DNA of 64,000 bases. Origin: CBDAPX01 sp965198725. GTDB taxonomy: Bacteria; Pseudomonadota; Alphaproteobacteria; Rhodobacterales; Rhodobacteraceae. The translations under genes were made by a program, and so were the position numbers. How positions within the stretch are numbered: the stretch's first letter is position 1; every line of letters begins with the position of its first letter. The stretch covers positions 806,001 to 870,000 of the forward strand of contig CBDAPX010000002.1 in assembly GCA_965198725.1 (NCBI GenBank). The letters are read 5' to 3'. Under the pieces are notes generated by a model. The model worked only from the letters and a program-made list of their open reading frames with translations, was not told the origin of the DNA and made no database searches. Of the stretch, positions 1-9,310 are shown in pieces.

Positions 1-54
1 GGACAAGACCTGGTCCATGGTCAGCAAATCCGCGGGTGACTGGGCAATGGGCAT
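1..54 (-). CDS. N-terminal fragment of an unidentified protein (runs off the window)
   Basis: Only the first 18 codons are present, beginning MPIAQSPADLL. An AGGAGG ribosome binding site lies 6-7 bases before the ATG at 54-52, so the start is convincing. The gene lies 53 bases downstream of metF in the same direction and may be co-transcribed with it. A small PaaI-type thioesterase often follows metF in this group, but 18 residues cannot establish that. Confidence 0.55.
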   Translation of the reverse strand, partial: MPIAQSPADLLTMDQVLS

Positions 55-107
55 AGCGACGATCCTCCTGAGGGTCACGCTAGCCCGCTCAGCTTCCACC
101 ACAAGGT

Positions 108-974
108 TTACGCAACGTAGCGCAGGTTATGTTTACTCTTGAGCCCCAGGTCGTGGCACACATTGCGGGTCAGATCGGGCCGGTTCAGCGTGTAAAAGTG
201 CAGATTATCGACACCGCCATCGATCAGGTCGCTGCAAAGCTCTGCACATATCGCGGTCGCCAAAAGGTCATGGCGATCATCCCGCTGCGCCTTTTCGAAT
301 GCATCATCAAGCCATGCCGGCACATGGGCCCCACAGCGCGCCGCGAACCGACGAGCGTTTGACCAGTTTTCAACCGGCAGGATACCCGGCGTGATCAATG
401 CGTCGATCCCGGCTTTTTCACAGGCGTCGCGAAAGCGAAAGAACGTCTCTGCCTCAAAAAAGAACTGCGTGATCGCCTCTGTCGCGCCCGCGTCCAGCTT
501 GGCTTTAAGCCAATCAATATCGGCCGCGGTCGATTGCGCCTCGGGATGCGGATCGGGATAGGCGCCGACGCGGATGTTGAACTGGCCGGTGTCTGACAAG
601 GCTTCGATCAATTCGACACTGTCGCGGAACCCGTCAAGATGCGGTTCAAACGCGGCGCTTCCTTTGGGCGGGTCCCCGCGCAGCGCCACGATGTCGGACA
701 CACCTGACCGGGCAAAACCGTCCGCGATGCTCAGCGTTTCGCTGCGGCTGGCATTGACGCAAGTCAGGTGCGCCGCCACGGTCAGATCGGTGTTTTTGTG
801 CAGCGTATCAACAGCTTCGCGAGTCAGGTCGCGCGTCGTGCCCCCCGCGCCATAGGTGACGGACACAAAGCGAGGGTCAAACGGGGCAAGGACCTGAACA
901 GCGTCCCAGAGCCGAAAAGACCCTTCAAGCGATTGCGGCGGAAAGAACTCAAATGAAACAGCGGGTGCGGGCAT
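108..974 (-). CDS. metF: Methylenetetrahydrofolate reductase
   Basis: MetF reduces 5,10-methylene-THF to 5-methyl-THF, the methyl donor for methionine synthesis, as a cytosolic FAD enzyme. The 288-residue product opens with the family's VSFEFFPPQ strand and contains SVTYGAGG and VALRGDPP, both typical of the TIM barrel that binds FAD and folate. An open frame extends 27 codons further upstream, but the ATG at 974 is preferred because it puts the first barrel strand next to the start, as in other MetF proteins. The divergent LysR gene is very probably metR, the usual activator of metF. The 5' regions share a 130-base intergenic stretch. Confidence 0.93.
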   Translation of the reverse strand: MPAPAVSFEFFPPQSLEGSFRLWDAVQVLAPFDPRFVSVTYGAGGTTRDLTREAVDTLHKNTDLTVAAHLTCVNASRSETLSIADGFARSGVSDIVALRGDPPKGSAAFEPHLDGFRDSVELIEALSDTGQFNIRVGAYPDPHPEAQSTAADIDWLKAKLDAGATEAITQFFFEAETFFRFRDACEKAGIDALITPGILPVENWSNARRFAARCGAHVPAWLDDAFEKAQRDDRHDLLATAICAELCSDLIDGGVDNLHFYTLNRPDLTRNVCHDLGLKSKHNLRYVA

Positions 975-1022
975 GTGTACCAATCCTGTGTTGCTTGGGT
1001 TGGTTTTTGCATCTATCCAGTC

Positions 1023-1037
1023 ATGAATCAAAATCAT
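1023..1037. promoter_or_regulatory. Candidate LysR/MetR operator between metF and metR
   Basis: The 15-base interrupted palindrome ATGAATCAAAATCAT has ATGA/TCAT arms and a T-N11-A type core. It lies in the metF-metR intergenic region, where a LysR-family regulator would be expected to bind. It does not match the E. coli MetR consensus (TGAA-N5-TTCA) exactly, so the assignment rests on position and symmetry only. Confidence 0.3.
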
Positions 1038-1104
1038 AAACTTCAAGTTTAACATGAGGGCAATATGATGTTACTGGTCGCCGACCTGCAGGAGCAGCCC
1101 TAGG

Positions 1105-2010
1105 ATGCATATCGAATTTCGCCATTTGCGGACTGTCAAAGCCATCCATGAAGCCGGTGGGTTGGCCCGCGCCGCGGATCTGCTCAACATCACGCAAAGC
1201 GCGTTGAGTCATCAGATCAAGGGACTTGAGGATCAGGCAGGCGTTGAGCTTTTCATCCGACGATCCAAACCGATGCGTCTTTCTGCAGCCGGAATGCGGC
1301 TTTTGCGTCTGGCGGATCAGGTCTTGCCACAGATTGAGGCGTTGCAGGCCGAGTTTTCAAGCTTGCGCGACGGCAAAACCGGGCGCATGCATATCGCCAT
1401 CGAATGCCACGCCTGTTTTGAGTGGCTCTTTCCCGTGCTCGAAGAGTTTCGAAAGTCATGGCCGGATGTGGATGTCGACATACGTCCCGGACTGGCCTTT
1501 GATGCTTTGCCGGCCTTGCAGAAAGAAGATGTGGATCTCGTCGTGTCCTCGGATCCCGAGGACTTGCCCGGCGTCGAGTTCATCGAGCTTTTTGACTATA
1601 ACCCGGTCTTTGTCGCCGCATCCTCGCACCCCTTGGCCAGTAAGCAATTTGTTGAGGCAGCGGATTTTCGGGGCGAAACCCTGATCACGTATCCTGTCGA
1701 ACGGTCTCGGCTGGATGTCTTCAGTCAGCTGTTGATCCCGGCAAAGGTGGAACCGTCAGCCATCCGCCAAGTTGAACTGACGGCTGTAATCCTTCTGCTG
1801 GTCGCGTCGAACAGAGGCGTTTCGGTTCTGCCCGATTGGGTCGTGCGCGAGGTCAAATATTCCAGCGACTATGTCACCCGACCGCTGACCAAAGACGGCA
1901 TCACCCGGCGCCTCTATGCCGCCATTCGCAGCGAAGACCGCGAAAAGCCCTTTGTTCAAAACCTGATCCGTTTGGCCCGGGTCGAGGCGCGCAAACTGCA
2001 ACAGGTGTAG
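1105..2010 (+). CDS. metR: LysR-family transcriptional regulator, probable MetR
   Basis: This 301-residue protein is a full-length LysR regulator. Residues 1-60 form the winged helix-turn-helix (FRHLRTVKAIHEAGGLARAA, then NITQSALSHQIKGLE), followed by a linker helix and an effector-binding domain from about residue 90. Its N-terminus and divergent position next to metF match MetR, which uses homocysteine as co-inducer to control methionine genes. The effector cannot be read from the sequence. The ATG at 1105 sits 8 bases after an AGGAGC-type ribosome binding site. Confidence 0.85.
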   Translation: MHIEFRHLRTVKAIHEAGGLARAADLLNITQSALSHQIKGLEDQAGVELFIRRSKPMRLSAAGMRLLRLADQVLPQIEALQAEFSSLRDGKTGRMHIAIECHACFEWLFPVLEEFRKSWPDVDVDIRPGLAFDALPALQKEDVDLVVSSDPEDLPGVEFIELFDYNPVFVAASSHPLASKQFVEAADFRGETLITYPVERSRLDVFSQLLIPAKVEPSAIRQVELTAVILLLVASNRGVSVLPDWVVREVKYSSDYVTRPLTKDGITRRLYAAIRSEDREKPFVQNLIRLARVEARKLQQV

Positions 2011-2020
2011 TCGCGCACGA

Positions 2021-2986
2021 CTATTTGCAAATGGGCAACTCCCAAGGTTCGCTTTTGGGCAAGGACGCGCGCCAATCGTTAATGATCGGTTGGAGCGTTC
2101 GTTTCGGCCAGAACCTGGGCGCGCCGATTGCAGACAGACAGGCCGCGTTCCAGTAGTGGCCCGCGGCGGCCGGTGACCGACCGGCTTTCACCGCTTTTGC
2201 CACCGCGTTGATGTCCTTGGATTCCGGGTAAATATAAAGCGTTGTCGGATTGCGATCTGCAACCGCCAGTATTTCCTTGGCATCAGACTGCGACCATGTC
2301 GTGCAACCGTTGCTGCGCCCGCTGGTATAGTCGACGAGCCGTCCATAGGGCACATACCCGGCCTCATCGGCGTAAGGGCTGGACGGGTTTTTGAACCGGC
2401 ACTGCCATTTCAGAAAAACAGCCGGATGACCGCCAATGGCCCGCTCGCGCGCATTTTTTGTTTCACCTTCGCCGTCAAAGACCAGAAACGTGCGGTGAAA
2501 TGCGCGGCGCGTTCCGGACTGGTTGAAATATCCTTTGAAAGAGGTGCGCGACTCCGCCGTGGTGTAATACCCGCCCGCGGTCAGGTTCGACCCTTCGGCA
2601 TTGCTGAAATTCCGCGCGCATTGGCGGCCGTTGGAAAAATTTGCCTTGGGCAGTTTGCGCCCGTTTCCATAGCCGGACGAGACCGCCTTAAACGACTGGT
2701 CCGCCTCGCAAATGACGTAGAACCTGCGCGTTGGCGTGCCATTTGAGGTTGCGCTGGGCTTTGTCGCGTCCATCGCGAAATAACAGGGGTTTGAAATCGC
2801 CCCCCGCCGCCGCTTTTTCCAATAATGCTCGCGTGCGCGTTCCAGAACAACCGGGGCAATCTGACCGTTGGCTGTTCCGACATGGCGTTGCAGCCACGTC
2901 GGGAAGTTTGCGGATGCCGCGGCGACGGACTTCGCTGCTAGCATGCCAAAGAAGTCCCCGCACAACACTAGACTCCACCGCAACAT
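2021..2986 (-). CDS. Secreted murein L,D-transpeptidase-like protein (YkuD_2 type)
   Basis: The protein (321 aa) starts with a hydrophobic leader ending around AAASA, so it is exported. The central part has the FSNAEGSNLTAGGYYTTAES pattern, and near residues 223-230 GRSNGC precedes the presumed catalytic Cys228. This is how the YkuD_2 branch of L,D-transpeptidases is built: they make or trim 3-3 crosslinks in peptidoglycan. The histidine of the classical HG motif appears as GGHP at 185-188. The start at 2986 is chosen because AGGAG lies 9 bases upstream and a signal peptide follows directly; a longer frame to 3025 lacks these. It converges with metR across 10 bases. Substrate and crosslinking activity are inferred. 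Confidence 0.7.
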   Translation of the reverse strand: MLRWSLVLCGDFFGMLAAKSVAAASANFPTWLQRHVGTANGQIAPVVLERAREHYWKKRRRGAISNPCYFAMDATKPSATSNGTPTRRFYVICEADQSFKAVSSGYGNGRKLPKANFSNGRQCARNFSNAEGSNLTAGGYYTTAESRTSFKGYFNQSGTRRAFHRTFLVFDGEGETKNARERAIGGHPAVFLKWQCRFKNPSSPYADEAGYVPYGRLVDYTSGRSNGCTTWSQSDAKEILAVADRNPTTLYIYPESKDINAVAKAVKAGRSPAAAGHYWNAACLSAIGAPRFWPKRTLQPIINDWRASLPKSEPWELPICK

Positions 2987-3096
2987 TGGCGTGCGCTCCT
3001 GCTCGATTATCATTGAGCCGAGCATAACATATTTTTGGTCGCCGATGTGACCGATCCAACGCGGATCGGTTAATTTTTACCGGTGCGCCGTCCGCG

Positions 3097-4137
3097 TCAG
3101 ATCAGTTTAACGATCTGTTTGCCGACATTCTTGCCATCCAAGAGGCCCATAAAGGCGCGAGGCGCGTTTTCGAGGCCTTCGGCGATGTCTTCGACAAATC
3201 GGATGTCGCCCGATGCCACCTTGGGTCCGACATCTTTCAGGAACTCAGGATAGCGATCAAAATGGTTCGAAATGATGAACCCGTTCACGGACATCTGTTT
3301 GACCAGAATGTTGCGCCACAGCCCCGGGCCGCTCAGCCCCTCACTGCTGGCTCCTGCACCAAGGCCGCTCGCGTTATACCAACTGATCATGCCGCAAACC
3401 GGGATGCGCGCGAAAGTATTGAGCAGGGGAAACACGGCTTCCAGAACCTTGCCGCCCACGTTTTCGAAATACACATCGATCCCGTTCGGGCAGACCTCTG
3501 TCAGCGCGGTACGCATCTCGCGGGCGCTGTCATAGGCGCGGTGATCCAGGCAGACATCAAACCCAAAAGTGTCTGTGGCCATCTTGCATTTGTCTGCTCC
3601 ACCGGCGATGCCGACGGTCCGCAACCCGGCCAGACGGGCCACTTGGCCGACCATAGACCCCACTGGCCCTGTTGCGGCGGCCACCACGAGCGTTTCGCCG
3701 GATTTTGGACGCCCAAGCTCGGTCAACCCGTACCAACCCGTGAAACCGGGCATGCCCAGCACGCCGAGGTCTGCGGTGATGGGACCATGAGCCGGGTCCA
3801 GTTTGCGCAGCATCGCAGCAGGTTGGCATCCATATGTGGCCCAGCCGAACATACCGAACGCGATATCACCGGGCTGAAACTGCGGGCTGTTGGACGCAAC
3901 CACTTCGCCGACGCCGCCCGCTTCCATCGTGCCGCCGATGGGCACTGGCGCAGCATAGGATTTGGCGTCATCCATACGTCCGCGCATATAAGGATCCAAA
4001 GAGATGTAATGGACACGCACAACGACCTCTCCCTCACCCGGTTCCGGGATCGGCGCGGTCTCTAGGCGAAAGTCATCATCCGTCGGCGCGCCAACCGGGC
4101 GCGCGGCCAACACGATCTTTTTCATCTCTTCGGTCAT
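3097..4137 (-). CDS. NADP-dependent medium-chain oxidoreductase (CurA-like)
   Basis: This 346-residue protein belongs to the zinc-independent MDR branch that includes curcumin/dihydrocurcumin reductase CurA and leukotriene B4 dehydrogenase, which reduce the alkene of enones with NADPH. It has the DPYMRGRM and GGTMEAGGVGEV segments typical of this branch and a Rossmann motif AATGPVGSMVGQVARLAG near residue 155. No zinc-binding cysteines are seen. A GGAGGAAC site lies just before the ATG at 4137. The physiological substrate is unknown; neighbours give no pathway hint. Confidence 0.8.
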   Translation of the reverse strand: MTEEMKKIVLAARPVGAPTDDDFRLETAPIPEPGEGEVVVRVHYISLDPYMRGRMDDAKSYAAPVPIGGTMEAGGVGEVVASNSPQFQPGDIAFGMFGWATYGCQPAAMLRKLDPAHGPITADLGVLGMPGFTGWYGLTELGRPKSGETLVVAAATGPVGSMVGQVARLAGLRTVGIAGGADKCKMATDTFGFDVCLDHRAYDSAREMRTALTEVCPNGIDVYFENVGGKVLEAVFPLLNTFARIPVCGMISWYNASGLGAGASSEGLSGPGLWRNILVKQMSVNGFIISNHFDRYPEFLKDVGPKVASGDIRFVEDIAEGLENAPRAFMGLLDGKNVGKQIVKLI

Positions 4138-4280
4138 CTGGTTCCTCCCGGGTCTGCGCCCCTACCGTAACCTGCTGCGACGGCTCTGCAAGGCTGTCAT
4201 GCGCAATCAGCCGGTCGCCAAGGCTTGGCAAGACGTTGCCATCGGCGTATACGCCCGCCCTGATTGACAGGAGTCTCATT

Positions 4281-5066
4281 ATGGTCGGCAGCGCAAATCT
4301 CAACATCATGATTAAGGCCGCCCGCCAGGCGGGTCGCTCATTGGTCAAGGATTTCCGCGAGGTGGAAAACCTGCAGGTGTCGATGAAAGGCGCCGGTGAT
4401 TTTGTATCGAAAGCTGATATCGCTGCAGAAGAGATCCTAAAAACTGAACTGCTCGAAGCGCGACCGAACTATGGCTGGCTGGCCGAAGAGGGCGGCGAGA
4501 TCGAGGGCAAAGACCCGACCCGCCGCTGGATCGTCGATCCGTTGGACGGCACCACGAACTTTCTTCACGGCTTGCCACATTGGGCTGTCTCGATTGCCTT
4601 GGAACACAAAGGTGAGATTGTCGCGGGTGTTGTGTTCGATGCCGCCAAGGACGAGATGTTCTTTGCCGAAAAAGGCGCGGGAGCTTGGATGAACGATCAG
4701 CGGCTGCGTGTGTCAGCGCGTCACCGCATGATCGAAAGTATCTTTGCCACAGGCGTGCCTTTTGCCGGTCGCGCGGATTTGCCAGAGACTCTGCAGGACC
4801 TTGCGCGCATCATGCCCACTTGTGCCGGTGTCCGGCGTTGGGGTTCCGCCGCACTGGATCTCGCCTATGTCGCGGCGGGTCGCTACGAAGGCTATTGGGA
4901 ACGCGGGTTGAATGCCTGGGACGTGGCCGCCGGGTTCGTGTTGGTCCGCGAAGCGGGCGGTTTGGTCGAACCGCTGAACCCGGACGGTGACATTTTTGAC
5001 GGGCACGGGTTCGTCAGTGCGAATGAGCCGATTTTCAACAGCTTTGCAAAAGTGATCCGGGGTTAA
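4281..5066 (+). CDS. suhB: Inositol-1-monophosphatase family protein
   Basis: The protein (261 aa) is a Mg-dependent sugar/inositol phosphatase. It shows the metal-binding EE at 69-70, the signature WIVDPLDGTTNF (residues 83-94, with Asp86 and Asp89 as ligands) and a C-terminal AWDVAAG. Bacterial members hydrolyse inositol-1-phosphate and related phosphates, and E. coli SuhB also takes part in rRNA antitermination. Which role applies here cannot be told. The ATG at 4281 follows a GACAGGAG site; the upstream extension of the frame overlaps the neighbouring gene antisense and is ignored. It converges with the rhomboid gene with a 4-base overlap of stop codons. Confidence 0.88.
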   Translation: MVGSANLNIMIKAARQAGRSLVKDFREVENLQVSMKGAGDFVSKADIAAEEILKTELLEARPNYGWLAEEGGEIEGKDPTRRWIVDPLDGTTNFLHGLPHWAVSIALEHKGEIVAGVVFDAAKDEMFFAEKGAGAWMNDQRLRVSARHRMIESIFATGVPFAGRADLPETLQDLARIMPTCAGVRRWGSAALDLAYVAAGRYEGYWERGLNAWDVAAGFVLVREAGGLVEPLNPDGDIFDGHGFVSANEPIFNSFAKVIRG

Positions 5067-5836
5067 CCCCAAGGGCCACGCCGACCGGAACGCGTTCCGC
5101 GGCTCACCCGGGGAATGCGGCTTTGGGAAAAGGCGTATTCCGCTTCGGGATGCGGTGGCGTGCTCAGCGTTTTGTCCCAAAACGCCGTCGCGCCCAATCG
5201 CATCCATAATGGCAGGCACAGGATCAGCCCAACCACGAACCCACCGGCATGCGCCCAATAGGCGACGCCGCCCCCGGTTGGATCGCTGCCAATCCCGCCG
5301 ACAATCTGCATCCCGAACCACAGCATCAACATGACCCACGACGGGATTGGAAAGATGCGAATGATGATGATCAGAAACAACAGAATGTCGACACGGGCCT
5401 TCGGAAAGAGCAGCAGGTAGCCACCCATCACGCCCGCAATTGCACCTGAGGCACCGACCATGGGCACTGGCGAGCCTGGATCAGCAGCCACTTGGATCAC
5501 GGCCGCACCAACGCCCGATATGAGATAAAACAACAGGAAGGGGATATGGCCCATCCGGTGTTCCAGATTATCGCCAAATATCCACAAAAACAGCATGTTG
5601 CCCGCGATATGCATCAGCCCCGCATGCATGAACTGCGAAGTCACAAGGGTCTCATACCCGACACCATTGGCAATACGCGCTGGCACGAAGGCATATTGGG
5701 AATAGAGTGCGTGAATCGCCTGAGGATCGTTCTGGACTGGCAACTGCATCAGGAACACGACGATGTTTATGGCCATCAGGCCGTAAACGACAAAGGGCAC
5801 GCGCCCCGACGGATTATGATCTCTGATCGGAAACAT
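5063..5836 (-). CDS. Rhomboid-family intramembrane serine protease
   Basis: The protein is 257 residues with six or so hydrophobic segments. The catalytic dyad can be placed: the GASG motif gives Ser130 and AYWAHAGGF gives His196. The HIAGNMLFLWIFGDN segment (about residues 76-90) is the conserved second transmembrane region with the oxyanion asparagine. Rhomboids cleave membrane-spanning substrates within the bilayer. No substrate can be proposed. The gene is tail to tail with suhB and lies 32 bases downstream of putA on the same strand. Confidence 0.9.
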   Translation of the reverse strand: MFPIRDHNPSGRVPFVVYGLMAINIVVFLMQLPVQNDPQAIHALYSQYAFVPARIANGVGYETLVTSQFMHAGLMHIAGNMLFLWIFGDNLEHRMGHIPFLLFYLISGVGAAVIQVAADPGSPVPMVGASGAIAGVMGGYLLLFPKARVDILLFLIIIIRIFPIPSWVMLMLWFGMQIVGGIGSDPTGGGVAYWAHAGGFVVGLILCLPLWMRLGATAFWDKTLSTPPHPEAEYAFSQSRIPRVSRGTRSGRRGPWG

Positions 5837-5868
5837 AACCTAGAAGATGTGCTTGCCAGCCGCCGGGG

Positions 5869-8800
5869 TCAAGTTGCATTCGCTGCATCGCTTAGCAAAG
5901 ACGCATTTCCTCCGGACGCCGTGGTGTCGATGCAGACATGGCGTTCCAGCATGACATGGGCCATATCGGGCATCCCGGTGATCAGCGGCACAATCGGCCC
6001 GTCCCGGGATGCCAGTTCCATCGCATATTGTCGCGCCTCTGTTTCGGGTCCCCACCAAACCGCCCCGCCGATATCCTGAACTGTGGACAGGTCAATGCCG
6101 TTTGATGCATCGGGTCGCGTCTTTGCGATGCCGCCTAAAGCCTGCACACGCGCGGCCTGCGTGTCAGCAGTTTCTCTACCGGGGCCAAGGCACAGAATGG
6201 GCGCTCTTGGGTACAGGCTCAGCGTATTGGATTCGCCCGTCGGCCCGGGCAGGACGGTCGTGTCGCTCTTGACTTGCACGCCTGATGCGTCGTCGACCAC
6301 GCCAAACCGGTTCAGGTAATGCGGGCCACCGGCCTTTGGACCGGTTCCGCTCAACCCCTCGCCACCAAAGGGCTGGCTGCCGACAATCGCGCCGATCTGG
6401 TTCCGGTTCACATAGATGTTTCCGGCCGAAATAGCGTTGGTGACCATATCGACGCGATCATCAATGCGCGTGTGGATGCCAAAGGTCAGACCATAGCCAC
6501 AGCCATTGATCGCGTCGATGACTCGGGGCAAGGCCTCTGCCTTGAACGTCGCCAGATGCAGGACGGGGCCAAAGACCTCTTCTTTCAGGTCTTCGATTCC
6601 GGAGACGCGGATCAGGGTCGGGGCAATAAATGTGCCGTTCGCTGGCGCGTGGATGCGATGCATCAAACGCCCTTCTTGATCAGCCTGATCGATATGGGCC
6701 TGAATGCCACGCTGGGCCGTTTGGTCGATGACCGGCCCGCAATCAATTTGCAAAAGCCAAGGGTCCCCCACCTGCAATTGATCCATCGCACCGGTCAACA
6801 TGTCCACGAAATCGTCGGCGATGTCCTCTTGAACATAAAGGCACCGCAGGGCCGAACACCGCTGCCCGGCGGATTGAAACGCGCTTTCAACAACGGACGT
6901 GACCGCCTGTTCCAAGAGAGCCGTGCTGTCAACGATCATCGCATTCAGCCCGCCAGTTTCCGCAATCAACGGCGCGCCGGGTTTCAGGTTTTCGGCCATC
7001 GCCCTTTGGATGCGTTTTGCCGTTGCGGTCGAGCCGGTAAAGGCCACGCCATCGGTCCGCGGGTCGGAGACCAGCGCGGCGCCAATGGAACCATCACCCG
7101 ACAAAAGCTGCAACGCGGATTGCGGCACGCCAGCTTTGTGCAGCAGCGCAACGGCCAAAGAAGCGATGAGAGGCGTCTGTTCGGCCGGCTTGGCCAAAAC
7201 GGCGTTCCCGGCGGCCAAGGCAGCAGCGATTTGGCCCGTAAAAATCGCCAGTGGGAAATTCCATGGCGAAATGCAGACAAATCGGCCAACTGGTGGCGCA
7301 TCAGGGATATTCGCAGCGTAGTAGCGCACGAAATCGACCGCTTCGCGCAGTTCGGCCACGCAATCGGGCAGGGTTTTGCCCGCCTCGCGGGACAAGAGCG
7401 CAAATATCTCGGCATCATGTGCTTCGTACAGGTCTGCCGCCGCATTCAGAGCGATACACCGGCGGTCCGCGTTGTCGGACCACGGCGCGGCATTGGCCAA
7501 TGCGGTGTCTACGTCTTCTGGCGTGCAGAGGCGGACATGGCCCACGATGTCATCTGGCCGCGCCGGGTTGACGATTGGCGTTTCTTCTCCATCGCCCATC
7601 ACATGCGCTTTGAACGCATCTCTGTCCGTGTTCAGCGCCTTTAGGGTAGGTGGGTGCGCCAGATCATACCCGGCTGAGTTTCGGCGCTCCGGCTGGAACA
7701 GATCCGGGCCCGTTGGCAAATGCGCTGTGGCCTCTTCTGCCGCGGGAAACGGATCGGCGGCAACCGTGTCTGCAGGAACCGTTTCATCGACGATCTGATT
7801 GACGAAAGAGCTGTTGGCACCGTTTTCCAGCAGACGCCGCACCAGATAGGCCAGCAAATCCCGATGCGCCCCTACCGGGGCATAAATCCGGCAGCGCGTC
7901 CCATGTTTGGCTTTGACGATGTCATGCAGCGTTTCCCCCATGCCATGCAGTCGCTGAAATTCGAACGGAACATCGTCTGCCATATGCAAAATGGCGGCCA
8001 TCGTATGGGCGTTATGGGTGGCAAATTGCGGGTAAATGCGGTCTGTCATGCCCAGCATCTTGCGCGCACAGGCAATATAGCTGACATCGGTCACCGCCTT
8101 GCTGGTGAACACCGGAAACCCGTCGATCCCCTCAACCTGAGCGCGTTTGATCTCGCTGTCCCAATAGGCCCCTTTCACCAGCCGCACCATGATCCGCCGG
8201 TCATATCGACAGGCCATGTCATAGGCCGCATCGATTACACTGGGGGCACGGGGACCATAGGCCTGTATGACCAACCCAAACCCGTCCCACCCGGCCAGCG
8301 CCGGGTCGCGCAGGACAGCATCCATAACCTGGAGTGAGAGCGTCAGGCGGTCTGCTTCTTCGGCATCGATGTTCAACCCAATCCCGGCCGCTTTGGCCAG
8401 CACGGCCAGCGCGCTGAGGCGCGGCACCAATTCAGCCATCACCCGCGCTTCTTGCGCCACTTCATAGCGGGGGTGCAGTGCAGACAATTTGACCGAAATG
8501 CCCGGGTTCGGTTGAACGCTTGCGGTGCGCGCAGCCTTGGCAATTTCGGAAATCGCGTCGCTATAGCTCAGCTGATACCGGGCGGCATCGGCTTCGGTCA
8601 GCGCGGCCTCACCCAGCATGTCATAGCTATAGGTGTATCCTTTCGCCTCCATTTCCGATCCGCGCTTTAACGCGCTGGAAATCGTTTCGCCGAGCACAAA
8701 CTGGCGGCCCATTTCCTTCATCGCCCGGCTTACGGCCAAACGGATCACGGGTTCGCCCACCCGTTTCAACGCGCCTCTTAGGACCGAGGCGGGGGCGGGG

Positions 8801-9201
8801 GCCTCTGCCTCCAACACTTTGCCCGTCAGCATCAGCGCCCAAGTGGAGGCATTGACCAATGGGGAAGACGAATGCCCCAAATGCCGCGCCCAGTCTGATG
8901 GTGCGATCTTATCCTCGATCAGGGCGTCGATCGTGTCGGTGTCGGGCACCCGCAACAGCGCCTCTGCCAAGCACATCAGCGCGACACCCTCATCCGTGGA
9001 CAGGCCGTATTCAGCCAGAAAAACTTCCATCAAACCCGGTGCTGCATGCGCCCGGATCGATTGCACCAGTTGCGACGCCTCTTGCGAAATATCTTGTCGA
9101 TCTGTCGGCGCAAGAGCCGCAAGATTGATCAGATCGTGCAAACAATCTGCCTGAGCCCGGTATTTCATCTCATCTATCTGCGTAAATGTGGATGTGTGCA
9201 T
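5869..9201 (-). CDS. putA: Bifunctional proline dehydrogenase / glutamate semialdehyde dehydrogenase
   Basis: PutA oxidises proline to glutamate in two steps, using FAD then NAD+. The 1110-residue protein has the proline dehydrogenase barrel in its N-terminal half (GYTYSYDMLGEAA, then VRLVKGAYWDSE) and the aldehyde dehydrogenase domain in the second half (FTGSTATAKRI, and catalytic Cys in SAGQRCSALRC). It lacks the ribbon-helix-helix repressor domain of enterobacterial PutA, so regulation must come from elsewhere, most likely the divergent Lrp-type gene. The ATG at 9201 has an AAAGGG site 6 bases upstream; an upstream in-frame ATG at 9270 is less likely. Confidence 0.95.
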   Translation of the reverse strand: MHTSTFTQIDEMKYRAQADCLHDLINLAALAPTDRQDISQEASQLVQSIRAHAAPGLMEVFLAEYGLSTDEGVALMCLAEALLRVPDTDTIDALIEDKIAPSDWARHLGHSSSPLVNASTWALMLTGKVLEAEAPAPASVLRGALKRVGEPVIRLAVSRAMKEMGRQFVLGETISSALKRGSEMEAKGYTYSYDMLGEAALTEADAARYQLSYSDAISEIAKAARTASVQPNPGISVKLSALHPRYEVAQEARVMAELVPRLSALAVLAKAAGIGLNIDAEEADRLTLSLQVMDAVLRDPALAGWDGFGLVIQAYGPRAPSVIDAAYDMACRYDRRIMVRLVKGAYWDSEIKRAQVEGIDGFPVFTSKAVTDVSYIACARKMLGMTDRIYPQFATHNAHTMAAILHMADDVPFEFQRLHGMGETLHDIVKAKHGTRCRIYAPVGAHRDLLAYLVRRLLENGANSSFVNQIVDETVPADTVAADPFPAAEEATAHLPTGPDLFQPERRNSAGYDLAHPPTLKALNTDRDAFKAHVMGDGEETPIVNPARPDDIVGHVRLCTPEDVDTALANAAPWSDNADRRCIALNAAADLYEAHDAEIFALLSREAGKTLPDCVAELREAVDFVRYYAANIPDAPPVGRFVCISPWNFPLAIFTGQIAAALAAGNAVLAKPAEQTPLIASLAVALLHKAGVPQSALQLLSGDGSIGAALVSDPRTDGVAFTGSTATAKRIQRAMAENLKPGAPLIAETGGLNAMIVDSTALLEQAVTSVVESAFQSAGQRCSALRCLYVQEDIADDFVDMLTGAMDQLQVGDPWLLQIDCGPVIDQTAQRGIQAHIDQADQEGRLMHRIHAPANGTFIAPTLIRVSGIEDLKEEVFGPVLHLATFKAEALPRVIDAINGCGYGLTFGIHTRIDDRVDMVTNAISAGNIYVNRNQIGAIVGSQPFGGEGLSGTGPKAGGPHYLNRFGVVDDASGVQVKSDTTVLPGPTGESNTLSLYPRAPILCLGPGRETADTQAARVQALGGIAKTRPDASNGIDLSTVQDIGGAVWWGPETEARQYAMELASRDGPIVPLITGMPDMAHVMLERHVCIDTTASGGNASLLSDAANAT

Positions 9202-9310
9202 GCGTGTACCCTTTCGATTTGGCAAGGATACTGCTTTTCTCATGGCCTTATTTACCGTAGAGGGGCTCAAGGCAGGCGTTTCGCCTTAATTCAATGAGAT
9301 TGTTGGACAC

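Noticed and set aside
6319..7644. 441-codon open frame antisense to putA
   Set aside because: It lies fully within putA, has no recognisable domain and is a by-product of high GC at third positions.
9271..9300. AAGGC/GCCTT short inverted repeat between putA and putR
   Set aside because: Arms of five bases are too short to support a PutR site without comparison data.
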